From NCBI RefSeq assembly GCF_900142675.1, contig NZ_FRBS01000001.1, forward strand, positions 930,001 through 994,000: a DNA stretch of 64,000 nt, given 5' to 3'. Shown here one piece after another: positions 51,335 through 61,974 of the stretch (positions are counted from its first letter, which is position 1; every line of letters begins with the position of its first letter). The notes under the pieces were generated by a model that saw only the letters and a list, made by a program, of their open reading frames with translations, had not been told where the DNA came from and searched no databases. The position numbers were made by a program, and so were the translations under genes. This DNA comes from Shouchella rhizosphaerae (GTDB lineage Bacteria; Bacillota; Bacilli; Bacillales; Bacillaceae_D).

Positions 51335-54300
51335 CTAGCTTCCAATTAATTGCCGAGTTTCTTCCAATTTAACGGATACGAGCCGTGAAACCCCTGACTC
51401 TTCCATCGTCACCCCGTAAAGGACGTCAGCCCCTTCCATTGTTCCTTTACGGTGCGTAATGACAATAAACTGCGTTTTTTGTGAGAAATCATGCAAGTAC
51501 TGGGCAAAGCGGCTTACATTCGCTTCATCAAGCGCTGCTTCGACTTCATCGAGGACGCAGAAAGGAACAGGCCTAACTTGCAAGATCGCAAATAGAAGCG
51601 CGATCGCTGTCAGCGCCCTCTCTCCTCCAGAAAGCAGTCCAAGTTGCTGCCGCTTTTTTCCTGGAGGGCGAGCAATAATCTCAATTCCTGTTGTTAATAA
51701 ATCGTCTTTGTTCGTCAATACGAGATCCGCATCGCCCCCGCCAAATAGTTTCGTAAACACGGTTTGAAAGTGGGCGCGGATGTTCGCAAACGTCTCACCA
51801 AAGCGTTTGGACATTTCTTCGTCCATCTCTGCAATTGCCTGATCGAGTGAAACCCTTGCCTCGAGCAGATCGCTTTTTTGTTCACGCAAAAACTCATACC
51901 GCTCCCGGACACGGGCATATTCTTCAATCGCGCCTAAATTGACTGTTCCTAGTTCATCGATTGAACGTTTCACCAATGATAGCCGCATTTTCGCTTGTTC
52001 CAAAGGCTGGGAAAGCGGGTAGCGGCTTGCCGCTGCTTCATAGGAAAGTTCATACTCTTCACGAAGGCGATTTAGGCGATAGTCCAAGTCGACATCAAGT
52101 CGATTGACACGCACTTCTAGCTTCTGGCTTTCTTCTAGTAAGTAGGAATGTTCGCCTTGGGCGCTCTTCGTTTCTGCTTCAAGTTGTTTGTAACGGTCAT
52201 TTAATGCTGCTTCTTTTTCTTCCAGCTCTGCAAGCTTTGCTGCCAAAGCCTGTTTTTCCTGCTTTCCAGCAGCAATTTGTTCAGCAAGTGACTGGGAGGT
52301 ATGCGCTTGTTCGTCGGCACTGCTTGTTACAAGGGCTAAATGCTCTTTTGCTTGCAATAACTCTTGTTGTTCTTTTTCAAGAGCCGCTGTGAGTTCTTGG
52401 CGCTGTGCGTCCACGTATTGGAGTTGTTGTTTCGTTTCTGCACGTGCGACTCGGAGTTCCGTTAACTTCGCTTGCCATTCTTCTTTGGATTGTTGCTCAG
52501 ACGCCAGTCGCGCTTCCAACCGTTTTATTTTTTCTTCTAAGCGCATTGACTCAGCAATCGCTTTTTTTTCGGCCTCTTCAATTTCCAGAAAGCGGTCTTG
52601 CGTTTTGGCTTCTTCCGCATCTTGTTCTTTCGATTGCTGTTCGATCCGCTCTACTTCCTGCCTAGAACGTTCATAGGCAATGCTTGCTTCCTGGTGAGCA
52701 CGTTGAGCCTCTTCAAGCGTTTCTTGCGCTTGCGCTTTTTGCGCTTCGACTTTAGCAATCGTTTCTTGCAGCTCTTGGCGCCGTTCTTTGTCCTGCTTTA
52801 CTTGTTTTTCTAAATCGCGAATCGCTTCTTCTAACTTGGTCTTTTTGGCGTCCAATTCCTCTTTTTCCCGCTTTCGCCCAAGTAAGGAGGACTGATTTTG
52901 CTTGGCGCTGCCTCCCGTCATCGACCCGCCTGGATTGACAATATCTCCTTCTAGCGTGACAACACGGTAACGATGGCCACTGCGTTTCGCAATTTTGTTT
53001 GCTTGTGGAAGCGTCTCCGCCAATATGGTCGAACCGAGCAAAAAGCCGACAGCCTGCCTATGTTCAGGCTTAGCTTCGACCACATCTGCAGCGATCCCTA
53101 AGTAACCTGGCTCATTCGCTATCGCTGATATGACTGCTTCTGGAACGACACGCGCTTTGACCGTAGTTAGCGGTAAAAACGTTGCCCGGCCTAGGCGCCG
53201 TTGTTTCAAAAATGAGATCGCTTCTCTCGCAGCAGCCTCGTCGTCGACAACCACGTGTTGCGCTTGGGCGCCGAGCACCAATTCTATAGCCGCTTCAAAC
53301 TTTTTAGGCACACTTATTAATTCGGCGGCTGCCCCAACGATGCCTGAAAGGGACGATCCCCGCTGTTTTAAAATTTCTTTTACGCCTTGGAAGAAACCAG
53401 CATATTCAGCTTCCATTTCTTGGAGCACTTCGCGCCGGGAAGTGATTTTTTGCAACAACCCATAGGCTTCATACAGTTTTGCCTCTCGTTTATAGTAGCG
53501 GTTTTTAACGGTTTCTTCTTCAGATAGGTGACGATGATGCGTCATTTTTGCTTCAGCAAAAGACTGTTCTGCCGCTTTTAGCACCTGTGCCCGTTCTGCT
53601 GCTTCTTGCTCTAGCTGTTGTGCTTCTTTTTTGCTAGCTGCAGCCGCCGACTCTGCCCGACGTGCATTGCGTTGTTTTTGCTGCAACTGCTCCTCCAAGT
53701 AACGCCGTTCATTTCGAAGCGATGCCTGTTCATTCAGCCATTCAATGTAATCGCCTTTTGCATCTTCCAATTCGCTGCTTACGTCTTCTTTTGAACGGGT
53801 TAAATGGCGTGTCGCCTCATCAAATTCCGCCTTTAATTCGTCGTCTTTCTGTTTAACCGTCTCATATTGTTTGAACAGTTCGTCCAGTTTTTGTTGCACC
53901 GCTTTTTGATTGGCTTCACGCTCTTTTATCGACTCGATCAGCTGTTCTTCATTATGGAGGGCATGCTTTTTTCGTTCTTCCAGCACACCGCGGCGCCCTT
54001 CATTTTTTTCAAGCGCTTCGCTCACTTCTAATCGTTTTTTATGGAGGTCTGCTGCCGTTTGCCGGATAGCGGCATGCTCTTCACGGTAGGACGCAAGCTT
54101 TTCTTCAGCCTTTTCTAAGCTGTCTTTGCGCGCTTGCAGCTGCTCTTTTAACGTTTTTAGCTTGTCAGACTCCGCTGTCCAGTTTTCGTAAAGCTCTGTA
54201 ATTTCCTGTGCAATCACTTGTATATCTAATGTCCGTTGTTCTTCGGCCAACAATTTGTACTCTTCGGCAATGGATGCCTGTTCGCGAAGTGGCTCTACTT

Positions 54301-54901
54301 GTTCTTCTAATTCATTTAAAATGTCGGCGACACGGACTAAGTTTTCTTCCGTTTGCTCTAGCCGCTTCACAGCTTTGTTTTTCCTTGTTTTATATTTAAG
54401 CACGCCTGCTGCTTCTTCAAAGATGGTTCGCCGCTCTTCAGCCTTGCTGCTTAGAATTTCCTCGATTTTCCCTTGACCAATAATGGAGTACGCTTCCCGG
54501 CCAAGGCCAGAGTCCAGGAACAAATCGACAATGTCTTTTAAACGGCACGAGTGGCGGTTAATTAAGTATTCGCTTTCCCCTGAGCGGTACAAACGTCTTG
54601 TTACGCTTACTTCGCTGTAGTCAATTGCCAAATGGCCGTCTTCGTTATCGAGAATAAGTGAAACCTCGGCCATATTTACAGCTTTACGAGAATCACTTCC
54701 TGCAAAAATAATGTCTTCCATTTTTGCGCCTCGGAGCGATCGAGCGCTCTGTTCGCCGAGCACCCAACGGACTGCATCGGCAATATTGCTTTTCCCACTG
54801 CCATTCGGCCCAACAACTGCTGTGACGCCTGGCACAAAATCTACTAGTATCGGTTCTGCAAAAGACTTAAATCCTTTTACTTCAAGTCGCTTGAGGAACA
54901 T
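51335..54901 (-). CDS. smc: Chromosome segregation ATPase SMC
   Basis: Condensin ATPase that organises replicated chromosomes with ScpA/B. Walker A is GPNGSGKSNIADAVRWVLGEQ at the N-terminus. Long coiled coils (about residues 165-500 and 670-1020) flank a hinge (about 515-660, with GGSMTGGS near its end). The C-terminal signature is LLSGGERALTAIALLFA and Walker B is PFCVLDEVEAALDEANV. The ATG at 54901 follows GGGG by 6 nt and gives 1188 residues (B. subtilis 1186). Confidence 0.98.
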   Translation of the reverse strand: MFLKRLEVKGFKSFAEPILVDFVPGVTAVVGPNGSGKSNIADAVRWVLGEQSARSLRGAKMEDIIFAGSDSRKAVNMAEVSLILDNEDGHLAIDYSEVSVTRRLYRSGESEYLINRHSCRLKDIVDLFLDSGLGREAYSIIGQGKIEEILSSKAEERRTIFEEAAGVLKYKTRKNKAVKRLEQTEENLVRVADILNELEEQVEPLREQASIAEEYKLLAEEQRTLDIQVIAQEITELYENWTAESDKLKTLKEQLQARKDSLEKAEEKLASYREEHAAIRQTAADLHKKRLEVSEALEKNEGRRGVLEERKKHALHNEEQLIESIKEREANQKAVQQKLDELFKQYETVKQKDDELKAEFDEATRHLTRSKEDVSSELEDAKGDYIEWLNEQASLRNERRYLEEQLQQKQRNARRAESAAAASKKEAQQLEQEAAERAQVLKAAEQSFAEAKMTHHRHLSEEETVKNRYYKREAKLYEAYGLLQKITSRREVLQEMEAEYAGFFQGVKEILKQRGSSLSGIVGAAAELISVPKKFEAAIELVLGAQAQHVVVDDEAAAREAISFLKQRRLGRATFLPLTTVKARVVPEAVISAIANEPGYLGIAADVVEAKPEHRQAVGFLLGSTILAETLPQANKIAKRSGHRYRVVTLEGDIVNPGGSMTGGSAKQNQSSLLGRKREKEELDAKKTKLEEAIRDLEKQVKQDKERRQELQETIAKVEAQKAQAQETLEEAQRAHQEASIAYERSRQEVERIEQQSKEQDAEEAKTQDRFLEIEEAEKKAIAESMRLEEKIKRLEARLASEQQSKEEWQAKLTELRVARAETKQQLQYVDAQRQELTAALEKEQQELLQAKEHLALVTSSADEQAHTSQSLAEQIAAGKQEKQALAAKLAELEEKEAALNDRYKQLEAETKSAQGEHSYLLEESQKLEVRVNRLDVDLDYRLNRLREEYELSYEAAASRYPLSQPLEQAKMRLSLVKRSIDELGTVNLGAIEEYARVRERYEFLREQKSDLLEARVSLDQAIAEMDEEMSKRFGETFANIRAHFQTVFTKLFGGGDADLVLTNKDDLLTTGIEIIARPPGKKRQQLGLLSGGERALTAIALLFAILQVRPVPFCVLDEVEAALDEANVSRFAQYLHDFSQKTQFIVITHRKGTMEGADVLYGVTMEESGVSRLVSVKLEETRQLIGS

Positions 54902-55082
54902 CTTCATCCCCACTTTCTGGAACTGCCATCGCTGCGTTACCTAGGTCACATCAACGATACCCGGTAAACTGTATAACTCTATTAGTTTATCACACAAAAA
55001 AACAGCTGGAAATATGAATTGCCTGTTTCCCCTTTGATTTGGTAAGGTAGAGATCAGTAAGCATTGCAAAAGGAGGATTCAC

Positions 55083-55307
55083 TTGGCTTCATTAACACTT
55101 GAAGAAATTGAAACGATGCTTGATGACATGAAAAAGAAACTGAATGTTGTTAATGCCAGCGTTATTACAAGCGACAGTGTTAGCCCCGCTAAACACGACG
55201 ACTTAATTGCGTTGCACGCCCATGTGATGCGGAGCCCGTCCTTCTCGATTAGCGAGATGGACGAAATTGTCCAGGAACTTGGCCAGCTTCGAGGTAGAAA
55301 AAGCTAG
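55083..55307 (+). CDS. UPF0435/DUF1128 (YfkK-like) small protein
   Basis: A 74-residue helical protein of unknown function. LEEIETMLDDMKKKLNVVNASVI and FSISEMDEIVQELGQLRGRK match the YfkK family pattern. The TTG start follows AAAGGAGG by 6 nt. In B. subtilis yfkK is elsewhere, so its insertion between smc and rnc, on the opposite strand, is unusual. A weak promoter-like TTGCCT-18-TAAGGT lies upstream. Its stop codon falls within the terminator shared with rnc. Confidence 0.88.
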   Translation: MASLTLEEIETMLDDMKKKLNVVNASVITSDSVSPAKHDDLIALHAHVMRSPSFSISEMDEIVQELGQLRGRKS

Positions 55308-55346
55308 AAAAAAGGAGGCATGATCCGCTTCCTTTTTTCTAGCTTT
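55300..55346. terminator. Bidirectional terminator shared by the DUF1128 gene and rnc
   Basis: A 17-bp perfect stem (55300-55316 with 55330-55346) carries a run of six A on one arm and six T on the other, plus further U after it. The stop codons of both convergent genes (55305-55307 and 55341-55339) are inside the stem. Confidence 0.9.
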
Positions 55347-56121
55347 CTTTTTGGTTGAGCGCAAGCAGCGCTTGTTTCGCAGCTAGCTGCTCAGCTTCTT
55401 TTTTGGAGCGCCCTGTCCCTGTGCCAATTGTTTCTTCATTGAGCTGCACATCTGAGACAAATTCACGATCGTGGGCAGGCCCTCTTTCTTGGACTATTAA
55501 ATAGCGAATTTGGCCGCGGTTATCCCGTTGCACAAATTCTTGCAGTTGACTTTTAAAATCCATCTTGTATGTGAATGCGCCTTCTTTGATTTTCGGATAC
55601 ATAAAACGCGCCAAAAACATAAACACAGGCTCAAGCCCTTGATCCATATAAAGGGCACCAATAAACGCCTCAAACACATCTGCAAGGAGCGCAGGGCGTG
55701 TTCGTCCCCCTGTCACTTCCTCCCCCTTGCCAAGAAGAACAAGTTTGCCGAACTGCAACTCTTCGGCAAAACGGGCTAAGGATGGTTCGCATACGATCGA
55801 AGCACGCAATTTCGTCATATCGCCTTCGCTCATATTTTTGTACGTTTTAAATAAATATTGGGAAACCGCCAATTCTAAAACAGCATCGCCAAGAAATTCC
55901 AAACGTTCATTATCCGATGATGAAAAAATTCGTTGTTCATTCACATACGAGGAATGGGTAAATGCTTGAATCAACAGTTTGCGGTTTTCAAACGTTAGAC
56001 CCGTGCGGACAAGGAGGTCGTCAAACTGCTTTTTTTGTTCTTCCGTCAGCTCTAACCGCCGCTGACTCCGTTTTCGCTCGCCTGACCGAGGCTTGCGTTG
56101 GTACTTCGATGATTGTGCCAT
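55339..56121 (-). CDS. rnc: Ribonuclease III
   Basis: Double-strand-specific RNase for rRNA maturation and scRNA processing. The signature [20 protein letters not shown] and the second acidic site [16 protein letters not shown] are intact. The C-terminal dsRNA-binding domain ends [21 protein letters not shown]. The ATG at 56121 follows GGAGGG and gives 260 residues (B. subtilis 249). An N-terminal basic extension ([17 protein letters not shown]) is longer than usual. Confidence 0.97.
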   Translation of the reverse strand: MAQSSKYQRKPRSGERKRSQRRLELTEEQKKQFDDLLVRTGLTFENRKLLIQAFTHSSYVNEQRIFSSSDNERLEFLGDAVLELAVSQYLFKTYKNMSEGDMTKLRASIVCEPSLARFAEELQFGKLVLLGKGEEVTGGRTRPALLADVFEAFIGALYMDQGLEPVFMFLARFMYPKIKEGAFTYKMDFKSQLQEFVQRDNRGQIRYLIVQERGPAHDREFVSDVQLNEETIGTGTGRSKKEAEQLAAKQALLALNQKES

Positions 56122-56235
56122 AATTCCCTCCAAACAATGGAGCTACTCATTTTGCAACATACGTATTCATAGTGCTCATTGTTGATTGTAACAGAATCCC
56201 GCGGCCTTGTGGAGTTTCCTTTTGTGTGAAGATGT

Positions 56236-56269
56236 GAAAAGAGCCCCCTTTTGCAAGGGGCCCTTTTCT
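56236..56269 (-). terminator. Terminator after acpP
   Basis: A long GC-rich stem (56236-56250 with 56256-56269, one bulge) with a short loop is followed in RNA by UUUUC. It separates acpP from rnc. Confidence 0.8.
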
Positions 56270-56274
56270 CGCGG

Positions 56275-56508
56275 TTATTGGTTGTTATTTATGTAATCGA
56301 CAACATCTTTAACCGTTGCAATTTTTTCTGCGTCTTCATCGGCAATCTCCATGTCAAACTCATCTTCAAGCTCCATAACAAGCTCAACGACATCAAGAGA
56401 ATCAGCTTTTAAATCTTCTTTAAAAGAAGACTCTAGTTTTACTTCTGATTCTTCGACACCTAGACGGTCAACGATGATTTTTGTAACACGCTCCATAACA
56501 TCTGCCAA
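56275..56508 (-). CDS. acpP: Acyl carrier protein
   Basis: Carries growing acyl chains on a phosphopantetheine arm. The attachment Ser is in [18 protein letters not shown]; most ACPs have GADSLD, so Gly to Lys just before the motif is a mild oddity. I use the TTG at 56508 (AGGAGG 8 nt upstream), which gives [17 protein letters not shown] and the normal 77 residues. It has an excellent own promoter. Confidence 0.97.
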   Translation of the reverse strand: MADVMERVTKIIVDRLGVEESEVKLESSFKEDLKADSLDVVELVMELEDEFDMEIADEDAEKIATVKDVVDYINNNQ

Positions 56509-56543
56509 AACGTTCACCTCCTCCCAAAAGTATCAGCACAAGA

Positions 56544-56572
56544 ATTGTACCGACAGAGTGTAAGCCTGTCAA
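56544..56572 (-). promoter_or_regulatory. Sigma-A promoter for acpP
   Basis: A perfect TTGACA (56572-56567), an exact 17-nt spacer and TACAAT (56549-56544): the strongest vegetative promoter in the window, in line with the high abundance of ACP. Confidence 0.88.
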
Positions 56573-56583
56573 GCTGACTCTTA

Positions 56584-57327
56584 TTAAGGCATGACCATGC
56601 CGCCGTCAACGTGGATCGTTTGACCGGTTAAGTAAGCGGCGTCATCGCTTGCCAAAAACCGAACAACACGGGCGATATCCTCTGGTTCGCCAAGCTTCGC
56701 CAATGGGATTTGTTGAAGCAGCTGTTCCTTTGTTTCGCTTGCTAGCTCATCTGTCATATCTGTCGTAATAAAGCCTGGCGCCACCGCATTGACAAGAATG
56801 CCTCGCCCTGCCAATTCCCGCGCCAAAGACTTAGTCAAGCCAATGACGCCTGCTTTGGCGGCAACATAATTGGCTTGTCCAGCGTTACCCATTACGCCAA
56901 CGACAGACGAGACATTGATGATTCTGCCAGCACGTTGTTTCATCATTTGCCGGCTGACTGCTTTCGCGCAGTGGAACACCCCTTTTAAGTTCGTATTGAT
57001 GACGGCATCCCAATCGTCTTCTTTCATTCTCATTAGCAAGTTATCGCGCGTAATGCCTGCATTGTTTACTAAAATATCAATTGATTGAAAGCGGCCGATG
57101 GCTTCTTTCATCATCGCTGCCACTTCCCCTTCGGAGGCAACGTCTGCCTGATACGCAAACGCCTCTTGGCCAAGCGCCTTAATGTTGGCCACTACTTCTT
57201 CAGCACGGTCTCGATTTCCTGCATAATTGACGACGATATTCGCCCCTTTGGCAGCAAGTTCAAGGGCGATCGCTTTGCCAATTCCACGTGAAGCGCCTGT
57301 TACAACAGCCGTTTTTCCTGTTAACAT
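56584..57327 (-). CDS. fabG: 3-oxoacyl-ACP reductase FabG
   Basis: NADPH-dependent ketoreduction in fatty acid elongation. It is a short-chain dehydrogenase with [16 protein letters not shown] (cofactor), [14 protein letters not shown], the catalytic Ser in [12 protein letters not shown] and the YVAAKAG Tyr-Lys pair. The 247 residues are normal. It overlaps fabD by 7 bases. Confidence 0.97.
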   Translation of the reverse strand: MLTGKTAVVTGASRGIGKAIALELAAKGANIVVNYAGNRDRAEEVVANIKALGQEAFAYQADVASEGEVAAMMKEAIGRFQSIDILVNNAGITRDNLLMRMKEDDWDAVINTNLKGVFHCAKAVSRQMMKQRAGRIINVSSVVGVMGNAGQANYVAAKAGVIGLTKSLARELAGRGILVNAVAPGFITTDMTDELASETKEQLLQQIPLAKLGEPEDIARVVRFLASDDAAYLTGQTIHVDGGMVMP

Positions 57328-58274
57328 GAATGCTTGTCTCCTTTCAGCGCAGCCGCCATCTTTTCAAATGACTCACGGTCGCTGACGGCAAATGTCCGCA
57401 AGTTACGGTCAATTTTACGAACCAATCCGCACAATACATTGCCTGCGCCAATTTCAATAAATGTGTCGACACCGAGTTCAATCATGCGGCGAACGCTCTC
57501 TTCAAAACGTACTGGTGAATAAATTTGTTCAGCAAGCTGTTCGCGAATGACTTCAGGGGCATCTGTCACTTCAGCGGTCACGTTCGCGATCAGTGGAACA
57601 GTCGGATTGGCAAATGGCGCTTGCTCTAATGCTTGTTTAAATTGATCGGCCGCAGGCTTCATCAATGACGAATGGAATGGCCCGCTGACGGCAAGAGGCA
57701 AGACACGCTTGGCCCCTTTTTGTTTTGCTAACACTGCTGCTTGTTCAATCCCTTTCGCAGTCCCTGACAGGACAATTTGCCCTGGGCAATTCAAATTGGC
57801 AAGTTCGGCAACTTCGCCGTCCGCTGCAATTTCGGAAGCCACTTCTTCAAGCTCCTCTTTATTTAACCCGAGTACCGCTGCCATCGCCCCTTGTCCTTGT
57901 GGCACAGCTTCCTCCATGAGTGTCCCCCGTTGATGAACAAGTGTGATCGCATCTTCAAATGTAAGGGACTTACATGCCACTAAAGCAGAATACTCCCCTA
58001 GGCTATGGCCTGCAACAAAATCTGCTTGAATGCCAGCGTCGCGGAACAATTGGAGGACTGCAGTGCTGATCGTGACTAAAGCAGGTTGGGCATAAGCCGT
58101 TTGTTTCAGCTTTTCTTCTGGTCCATGCTCGATGATCTCTGAAAGAGGAAAACCAAGCGCTTTGTCAGCCCGTTCAAGCACTTCCTTTGCCAATGAATCT
58201 TCAGCAAAAAGCGTTGCTCCCATGCCAACTTTTTGTGAGCCTTGTCCAGGAAATAAAAAGGCAATTTTCCCCAC
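57321..58274 (-). CDS. fabD: Malonyl-CoA:ACP transacylase FabD
   Basis: Loads malonate onto ACP. It has [14 protein letters not shown], the catalytic Ser in [10 protein letters not shown] and the His in SGPFHSSLM. The GTG at 58274 follows GGGGGAG by 6 nt and gives 317 residues, the length of B. subtilis FabD; the upstream ATG at 58289 lies before that site. It starts 1 base after the plsX stop. Confidence 0.97.
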   Translation of the reverse strand: MGKIAFLFPGQGSQKVGMGATLFAEDSLAKEVLERADKALGFPLSEIIEHGPEEKLKQTAYAQPALVTISTAVLQLFRDAGIQADFVAGHSLGEYSALVACKSLTFEDAITLVHQRGTLMEEAVPQGQGAMAAVLGLNKEELEEVASEIAADGEVAELANLNCPGQIVLSGTAKGIEQAAVLAKQKGAKRVLPLAVSGPFHSSLMKPAADQFKQALEQAPFANPTVPLIANVTAEVTDAPEVIREQLAEQIYSPVRFEESVRRMIELGVDTFIEIGAGNVLCGLVRKIDRNLRTFAVSDRESFEKMAAALKGDKHSC

Positions 58275-58275
58275 T

Positions 58276-59265
58276 TTACTCTCCCCCATTTTCTAATTTT
58301 TGTGTGATCGTCTTTGTCACCTCATTGTCGACCATTTCTTTCGCCTGGCGTATCGCATGAAAAACCGCATTCGCATCTGATGAGCCATGGGCTTTTATTA
58401 CAGGCGCTTTTAGGCCAAATAACCCAGCACCACCGTATTCCGAGTAATCCATTTTCTCTTTGAGATTGCGGAATTGGGGCTTGAGCATACCCGCTGCAAG
58501 CTTAGCGGGCAATGAGCTTGTCAATTGCTCTTTGAGCAGTGAGAAAACCATTTTCGCTGTCCCTTCCACGCTTTTTAACACGACATTTCCCGAAAAGCCG
58601 TCGCAAACGACAATATCGCAGACGCCTGCAAACAAATCCCTTGCTTCGACATTGCCGATAAAATGAAGGGAGCTGTTTTCAAGAAGCTGATACGCCTGTT
58701 TCGTCAGCTCCGTGCCTTTTCCAGCCTCTGCGCCGACGTTCAGGAGGCCAATGCGTGGATTTTTTTGTTGATAGACGTTGCGTCGATACGCATCGCCGAT
58801 GATTGCGTATTGGAGTAAGTGTTCAGGACTGGCGTCCATATTGGCACCAGCATCGAGGAGCAAAAAGCCATTGCCGTCTATCGTTGGCAGCGTTGGCGCC
58901 AACCCTGGGCGCTCGACGCCTTTAATGCGCCCGACATAAAGGAGACCGGCTGTCATGAGCGCACCTGTGTTTCCAGAAGAAATACATGCATCAGCGTTGC
59001 CTTCTTTTACTTCTTTTACACAAAGCACCATTGATGCCTCTTTTTTTCGGCGGACAGCTGTTGTCGGTTTGTCCGTGTCCTCGATTTTTTCAGTCGTATG
59101 TATGACAGTTAGGCGTGTCGTGTTGGTAAGATGTGGTCTGATTTGTTCTTCATTGCCGATAAGGGTGACCTCAAGCTCTGGAAATGTCTGAACCGCCCGA
59201 ATCGCCGCTTCGACGTGTGCTTTAGGCGCATTGTCTCCCCCCATGGCATCCAAAGCTATTCTCAT
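58276..59265 (-). CDS. plsX: Phosphate acyltransferase PlsX
   Basis: Makes acyl-phosphate from acyl-ACP, the first step of Gram-positive phospholipid synthesis. Diagnostic stretches are [30 protein letters not shown] and [12 protein letters not shown]. The 329 residues match the family. It overlaps fapR by 4 bases. Confidence 0.97.
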   Translation of the reverse strand: MRIALDAMGGDNAPKAHVEAAIRAVQTFPELEVTLIGNEEQIRPHLTNTTRLTVIHTTEKIEDTDKPTTAVRRKKEASMVLCVKEVKEGNADACISSGNTGALMTAGLLYVGRIKGVERPGLAPTLPTIDGNGFLLLDAGANMDASPEHLLQYAIIGDAYRRNVYQQKNPRIGLLNVGAEAGKGTELTKQAYQLLENSSLHFIGNVEARDLFAGVCDIVVCDGFSGNVVLKSVEGTAKMVFSLLKEQLTSSLPAKLAAGMLKPQFRNLKEKMDYSEYGGAGLFGLKAPVIKAHGSSDANAVFHAIRQAKEMVDNEVTKTITQKLENGGE

Positions 59266-59837
59266 TGCTGTGGCCTCTCTTCCGTTTCGTTTTGCTGATA
59301 CATCGCGAATTCACCAGTAAACACGACTTCCTGGTTTACATGGCTTGTCACTAGAATCCGTGTACGCCCGCTCCCTTTTCCAGCCATTTCTGCTTTCGCA
59401 ACGACACGTTCGCCTGCACGGACGGGTCTAGTAAACTGAATAGACGCTTTGGCGGTAAGGACGAATTCATTGTTCACGAGTGCTACAGCCAAGGAATTTG
59501 CCTGTGCAAACAAATGGTGGCCTCTGGCGATGCCGCTTCTTTCAAACACGTGCTCCGGCCCAACATCAAAGATGGAAATGGCACGCTCTTCAAGAACAAG
59601 ATCGACAATTTCGCCAAAGACTTCTTCAGGCGCTAAAGCAATAACCGAGTCTCGTTGTTTGTAGGCAACGTCTTTAATGCGTTCCCGTAGTTCTGGAATG
59701 TTTTGTTCCATTCGGTCAAGACGAATTGTTTGGATGCTGACACCAAAGTGGGCCGACAACTCTTCGTCGGTCATAAAAGGGTTCCCTTCAAGCAGCTCCA
59801 TTAACAGCCGTTGCCGTTCTTTCTTTTTTATCTTCAT
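59262..59837 (-). CDS. fapR: Malonyl-CoA-responsive lipid repressor FapR
   Basis: Represses fatty acid and phospholipid genes until malonyl-CoA binds. An N-terminal DeoR-like helix-turn-helix ([21 protein letters not shown]) is followed by a hotdog-fold effector domain ([49 protein letters not shown]). The ATG at 59837 (GGCGGTG upstream) gives 191 residues against 188 in B. subtilis. A FapR operator lies in its own promoter, so it is autoregulated. Confidence 0.97.
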   Translation of the reverse strand: MKIKKKERQRLLMELLEGNPFMTDEELSAHFGVSIQTIRLDRMEQNIPELRERIKDVAYKQRDSVIALAPEEVFGEIVDLVLEERAISIFDVGPEHVFERSGIARGHHLFAQANSLAVALVNNEFVLTAKASIQFTRPVRAGERVVAKAEMAGKGSGRTRILVTSHVNQEVVFTGEFAMYQQNETEERPQQ

Positions 59838-59873
59838 CTCCACACCGCCTGTATTCCACATTTCCATTTCAGA

Positions 59874-59894
59874 ATTAAGACTAGGTACTAAGAC
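59874..59894 (-). promoter_or_regulatory. FapR operator
   Basis: The minus strand contains CTTAGTACCTAGTCTTAAT, which matches the known FapR box (TTAGTACCTAGTCTTAA) without mismatch over 17 bases. It begins just downstream of the fapR -10, covering the transcript start. Confidence 0.93.
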
Positions 59895-59895
59895 T

Positions 59896-59924
59896 AGTAT
59901 ATAGATCTTCAGCGTAGGATTCAA
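59896..59924 (-). promoter_or_regulatory. Sigma-A promoter for the fapR operon
   Basis: TTGAAT (59924-59919), an exact 17-nt spacer and TATACT (59901-59896), placed immediately after the recG stop. Confidence 0.85.
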
Positions 59925-59928
59925 CCTT

Positions 59929-61974
59929 TTAATCGAGCTTGACTTCTTCGAAGGCGCCTGTTTTTTTCAAGTAATCATAGAGCAACCTGTACTCTGGATC
60001 TGTTTTCAGGACATTCGCTTTAAAAATACGGTCAGCATCTTGGCGTGCTGCTTCCAATGTTCGGTAATCGTGGACGACATCAGCAAGTTTAAAATCGGGA
60101 AGCCCGCTCTGTTTCGAACCAAAAAAATCACCTGGACCCCGCAATTCTAGGTCTCGCTCTGACAAAACGAAACCATCGCTTGTCTCTGTCATAATCCGCA
60201 TTCGTTCTTTGCCGACTTCTGTCTTCGGTTGAGCAACTAAAATACAATACGATTTTTCATCGCCTCGCCCTACGCGGCCTCGTAATTGATGGAGTTGGGC
60301 AAGGCCAAATCGGTCGGCATCGTAAATGACCATAACGGTTGCATTCGGCACATTGACGCCTACTTCGACGACCGTTGTTGAAACTAAAATACGCAATTCA
60401 TTGCGAGCAAAAGCAGCCATAACTGCCTCTTTTTCGGCTGCTTGTAAACGGCCGTGCATTAATCCAACTTGGGCGTCTCCTTGGAAATGGGCAGTTAGCA
60501 TGCTATGAAAGTCAATTGCGTTTTGCACATCCAGCTTTTCAGATTCTTCAATCAGAGGGCAAATCACATATGCTTGGCGGCCTTTCTTGACTTCTTTGCG
60601 CACAAATTCAAGCACACGCTCCAACATCTCGTGCTGGACCCAATACGTTTCAATTGGCTTTCTGCCAGCAGGCATTTCATCAAGCACCGATACATCCATA
60701 TCGCCAAAAACCGATATCGCCAGCGTTCGCGGGATAGGCGTGGCCGTCATAAACAATACATCTGGATGTTCGCCCTTATCGCGAAGGATGCGGCGCTGTT
60801 CTACGCCAAAACGGTGCTGTTCATCGGTAATAACGAGGGAGAGTGCAGAAAAGACAACATCTTCTTGAATGAGGGCATGTGTGCCGATGACAATATCCAC
60901 TTCTCCTTTGGCGATTTGATCAAGCAGTTCACGGCGTTTTTTGCCTTTGACACTGCCAACGAGCAACGCCGTTTTCAGGCCGAGTGGCTCAAACCACGCT
61001 TCAATCGTTGTGGCATGCTGTTCAGCAAGAATTTCAGTCGGCGCCATTAATGCACATTGACCGCCAGCTCCGACAACTCCGGCCATACACGCCGCCGCAA
61101 CAGCTGTTTTTCCTGAGCCAACATCTCCTTGCAAGAGACGGTTCATCCTTAACGGAGAGCGGATGTCTGACACAATATCAGCAATCGCGCGCTGTTGAGC
61201 GCCTGTAAGGGGGAACGGCAATAAAGAAGTAAATGCGGCAATATCATCCTCTTTTACGTCAAGCTGCCTCCCGCCTTGCTGGTTGCGAATCGCTTCTTTA
61301 AACGCGCGCATTTTCAATTGAAACAATAGCAGCTCTTCATACACATAACGTCGTCTTGCCTGCTTCGTTGCTTCTCGATTGAAGGGATAGTGAAGATGGC
61401 GCAGCGCTTCGCCTTTGCCCATCAACTTATAGCGTTTACGAATGCTTTCAGGCAACGGATCTTCAATTTGGCTACCGTACGCAGAGAAGGCGGCAGCAAT
61501 CCATTTTTGCAATGCCTTGCTTGTTACTTTGCCTGAACTGTGATAAACGGGTTCGAGGTTGCCTTCTCGTTCAACGATGCCAAATTTTAATTCAGATCCT
61601 GTAATGGTCAGCCGATGGGCGTCCCATTTTCCGGTGACAGTCACGTCCATTCCAGGCTGAAGCTTGCTCTTTAAAAACGCACGGTTAAAGAAAGTGGCTG
61701 TCACCAACACACCATCCACTTCGATTCGAAACGTCAGCCTGTTTTTATTTTTGCCGTAGTAGCGCACGCTCGCTTCATTTTGGATTTTACCCGCCATTGT
61801 CACACGCTCATCATGGGCTGCTTCTGTAGGCCGTTTGAGCGCATAATCCTCGTAACGGAACGGAAAATACTCAAGCAAATCGCCAACTGTCAAAATGCCC
61901 ATTTTATTGAGCAATTTTCCGCTTTCTTCGCCAACGCCTTTTATGGCTGTTACATCAAGGGTGCCAATGCTCAT
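59929..61974 (-). CDS. recG: ATP-dependent DNA helicase RecG
   Basis: Remodels stalled forks and Holliday junctions. It has the N-terminal wedge/OB region, then Walker [27 protein letters not shown] (motif II), [10 protein letters not shown] (motif III) and the C-terminal TRG-like [16 protein letters not shown]. The 681 residues match the family (682). It overlaps sdaAA by 4 bases. Confidence 0.98.
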   Translation of the reverse strand: MSIGTLDVTAIKGVGEESGKLLNKMGILTVGDLLEYFPFRYEDYALKRPTEAAHDERVTMAGKIQNEASVRYYGKNKNRLTFRIEVDGVLVTATFFNRAFLKSKLQPGMDVTVTGKWDAHRLTITGSELKFGIVEREGNLEPVYHSSGKVTSKALQKWIAAAFSAYGSQIEDPLPESIRKRYKLMGKGEALRHLHYPFNREATKQARRRYVYEELLLFQLKMRAFKEAIRNQQGGRQLDVKEDDIAAFTSLLPFPLTGAQQRAIADIVSDIRSPLRMNRLLQGDVGSGKTAVAAACMAGVVGAGGQCALMAPTEILAEQHATTIEAWFEPLGLKTALLVGSVKGKKRRELLDQIAKGEVDIVIGTHALIQEDVVFSALSLVITDEQHRFGVEQRRILRDKGEHPDVLFMTATPIPRTLAISVFGDMDVSVLDEMPAGRKPIETYWVQHEMLERVLEFVRKEVKKGRQAYVICPLIEESEKLDVQNAIDFHSMLTAHFQGDAQVGLMHGRLQAAEKEAVMAAFARNELRILVSTTVVEVGVNVPNATVMVIYDADRFGLAQLHQLRGRVGRGDEKSYCILVAQPKTEVGKERMRIMTETSDGFVLSERDLELRGPGDFFGSKQSGLPDFKLADVVHDYRTLEAARQDADRIFKANVLKTDPEYRLLYDYLKKTGAFEEVKLD

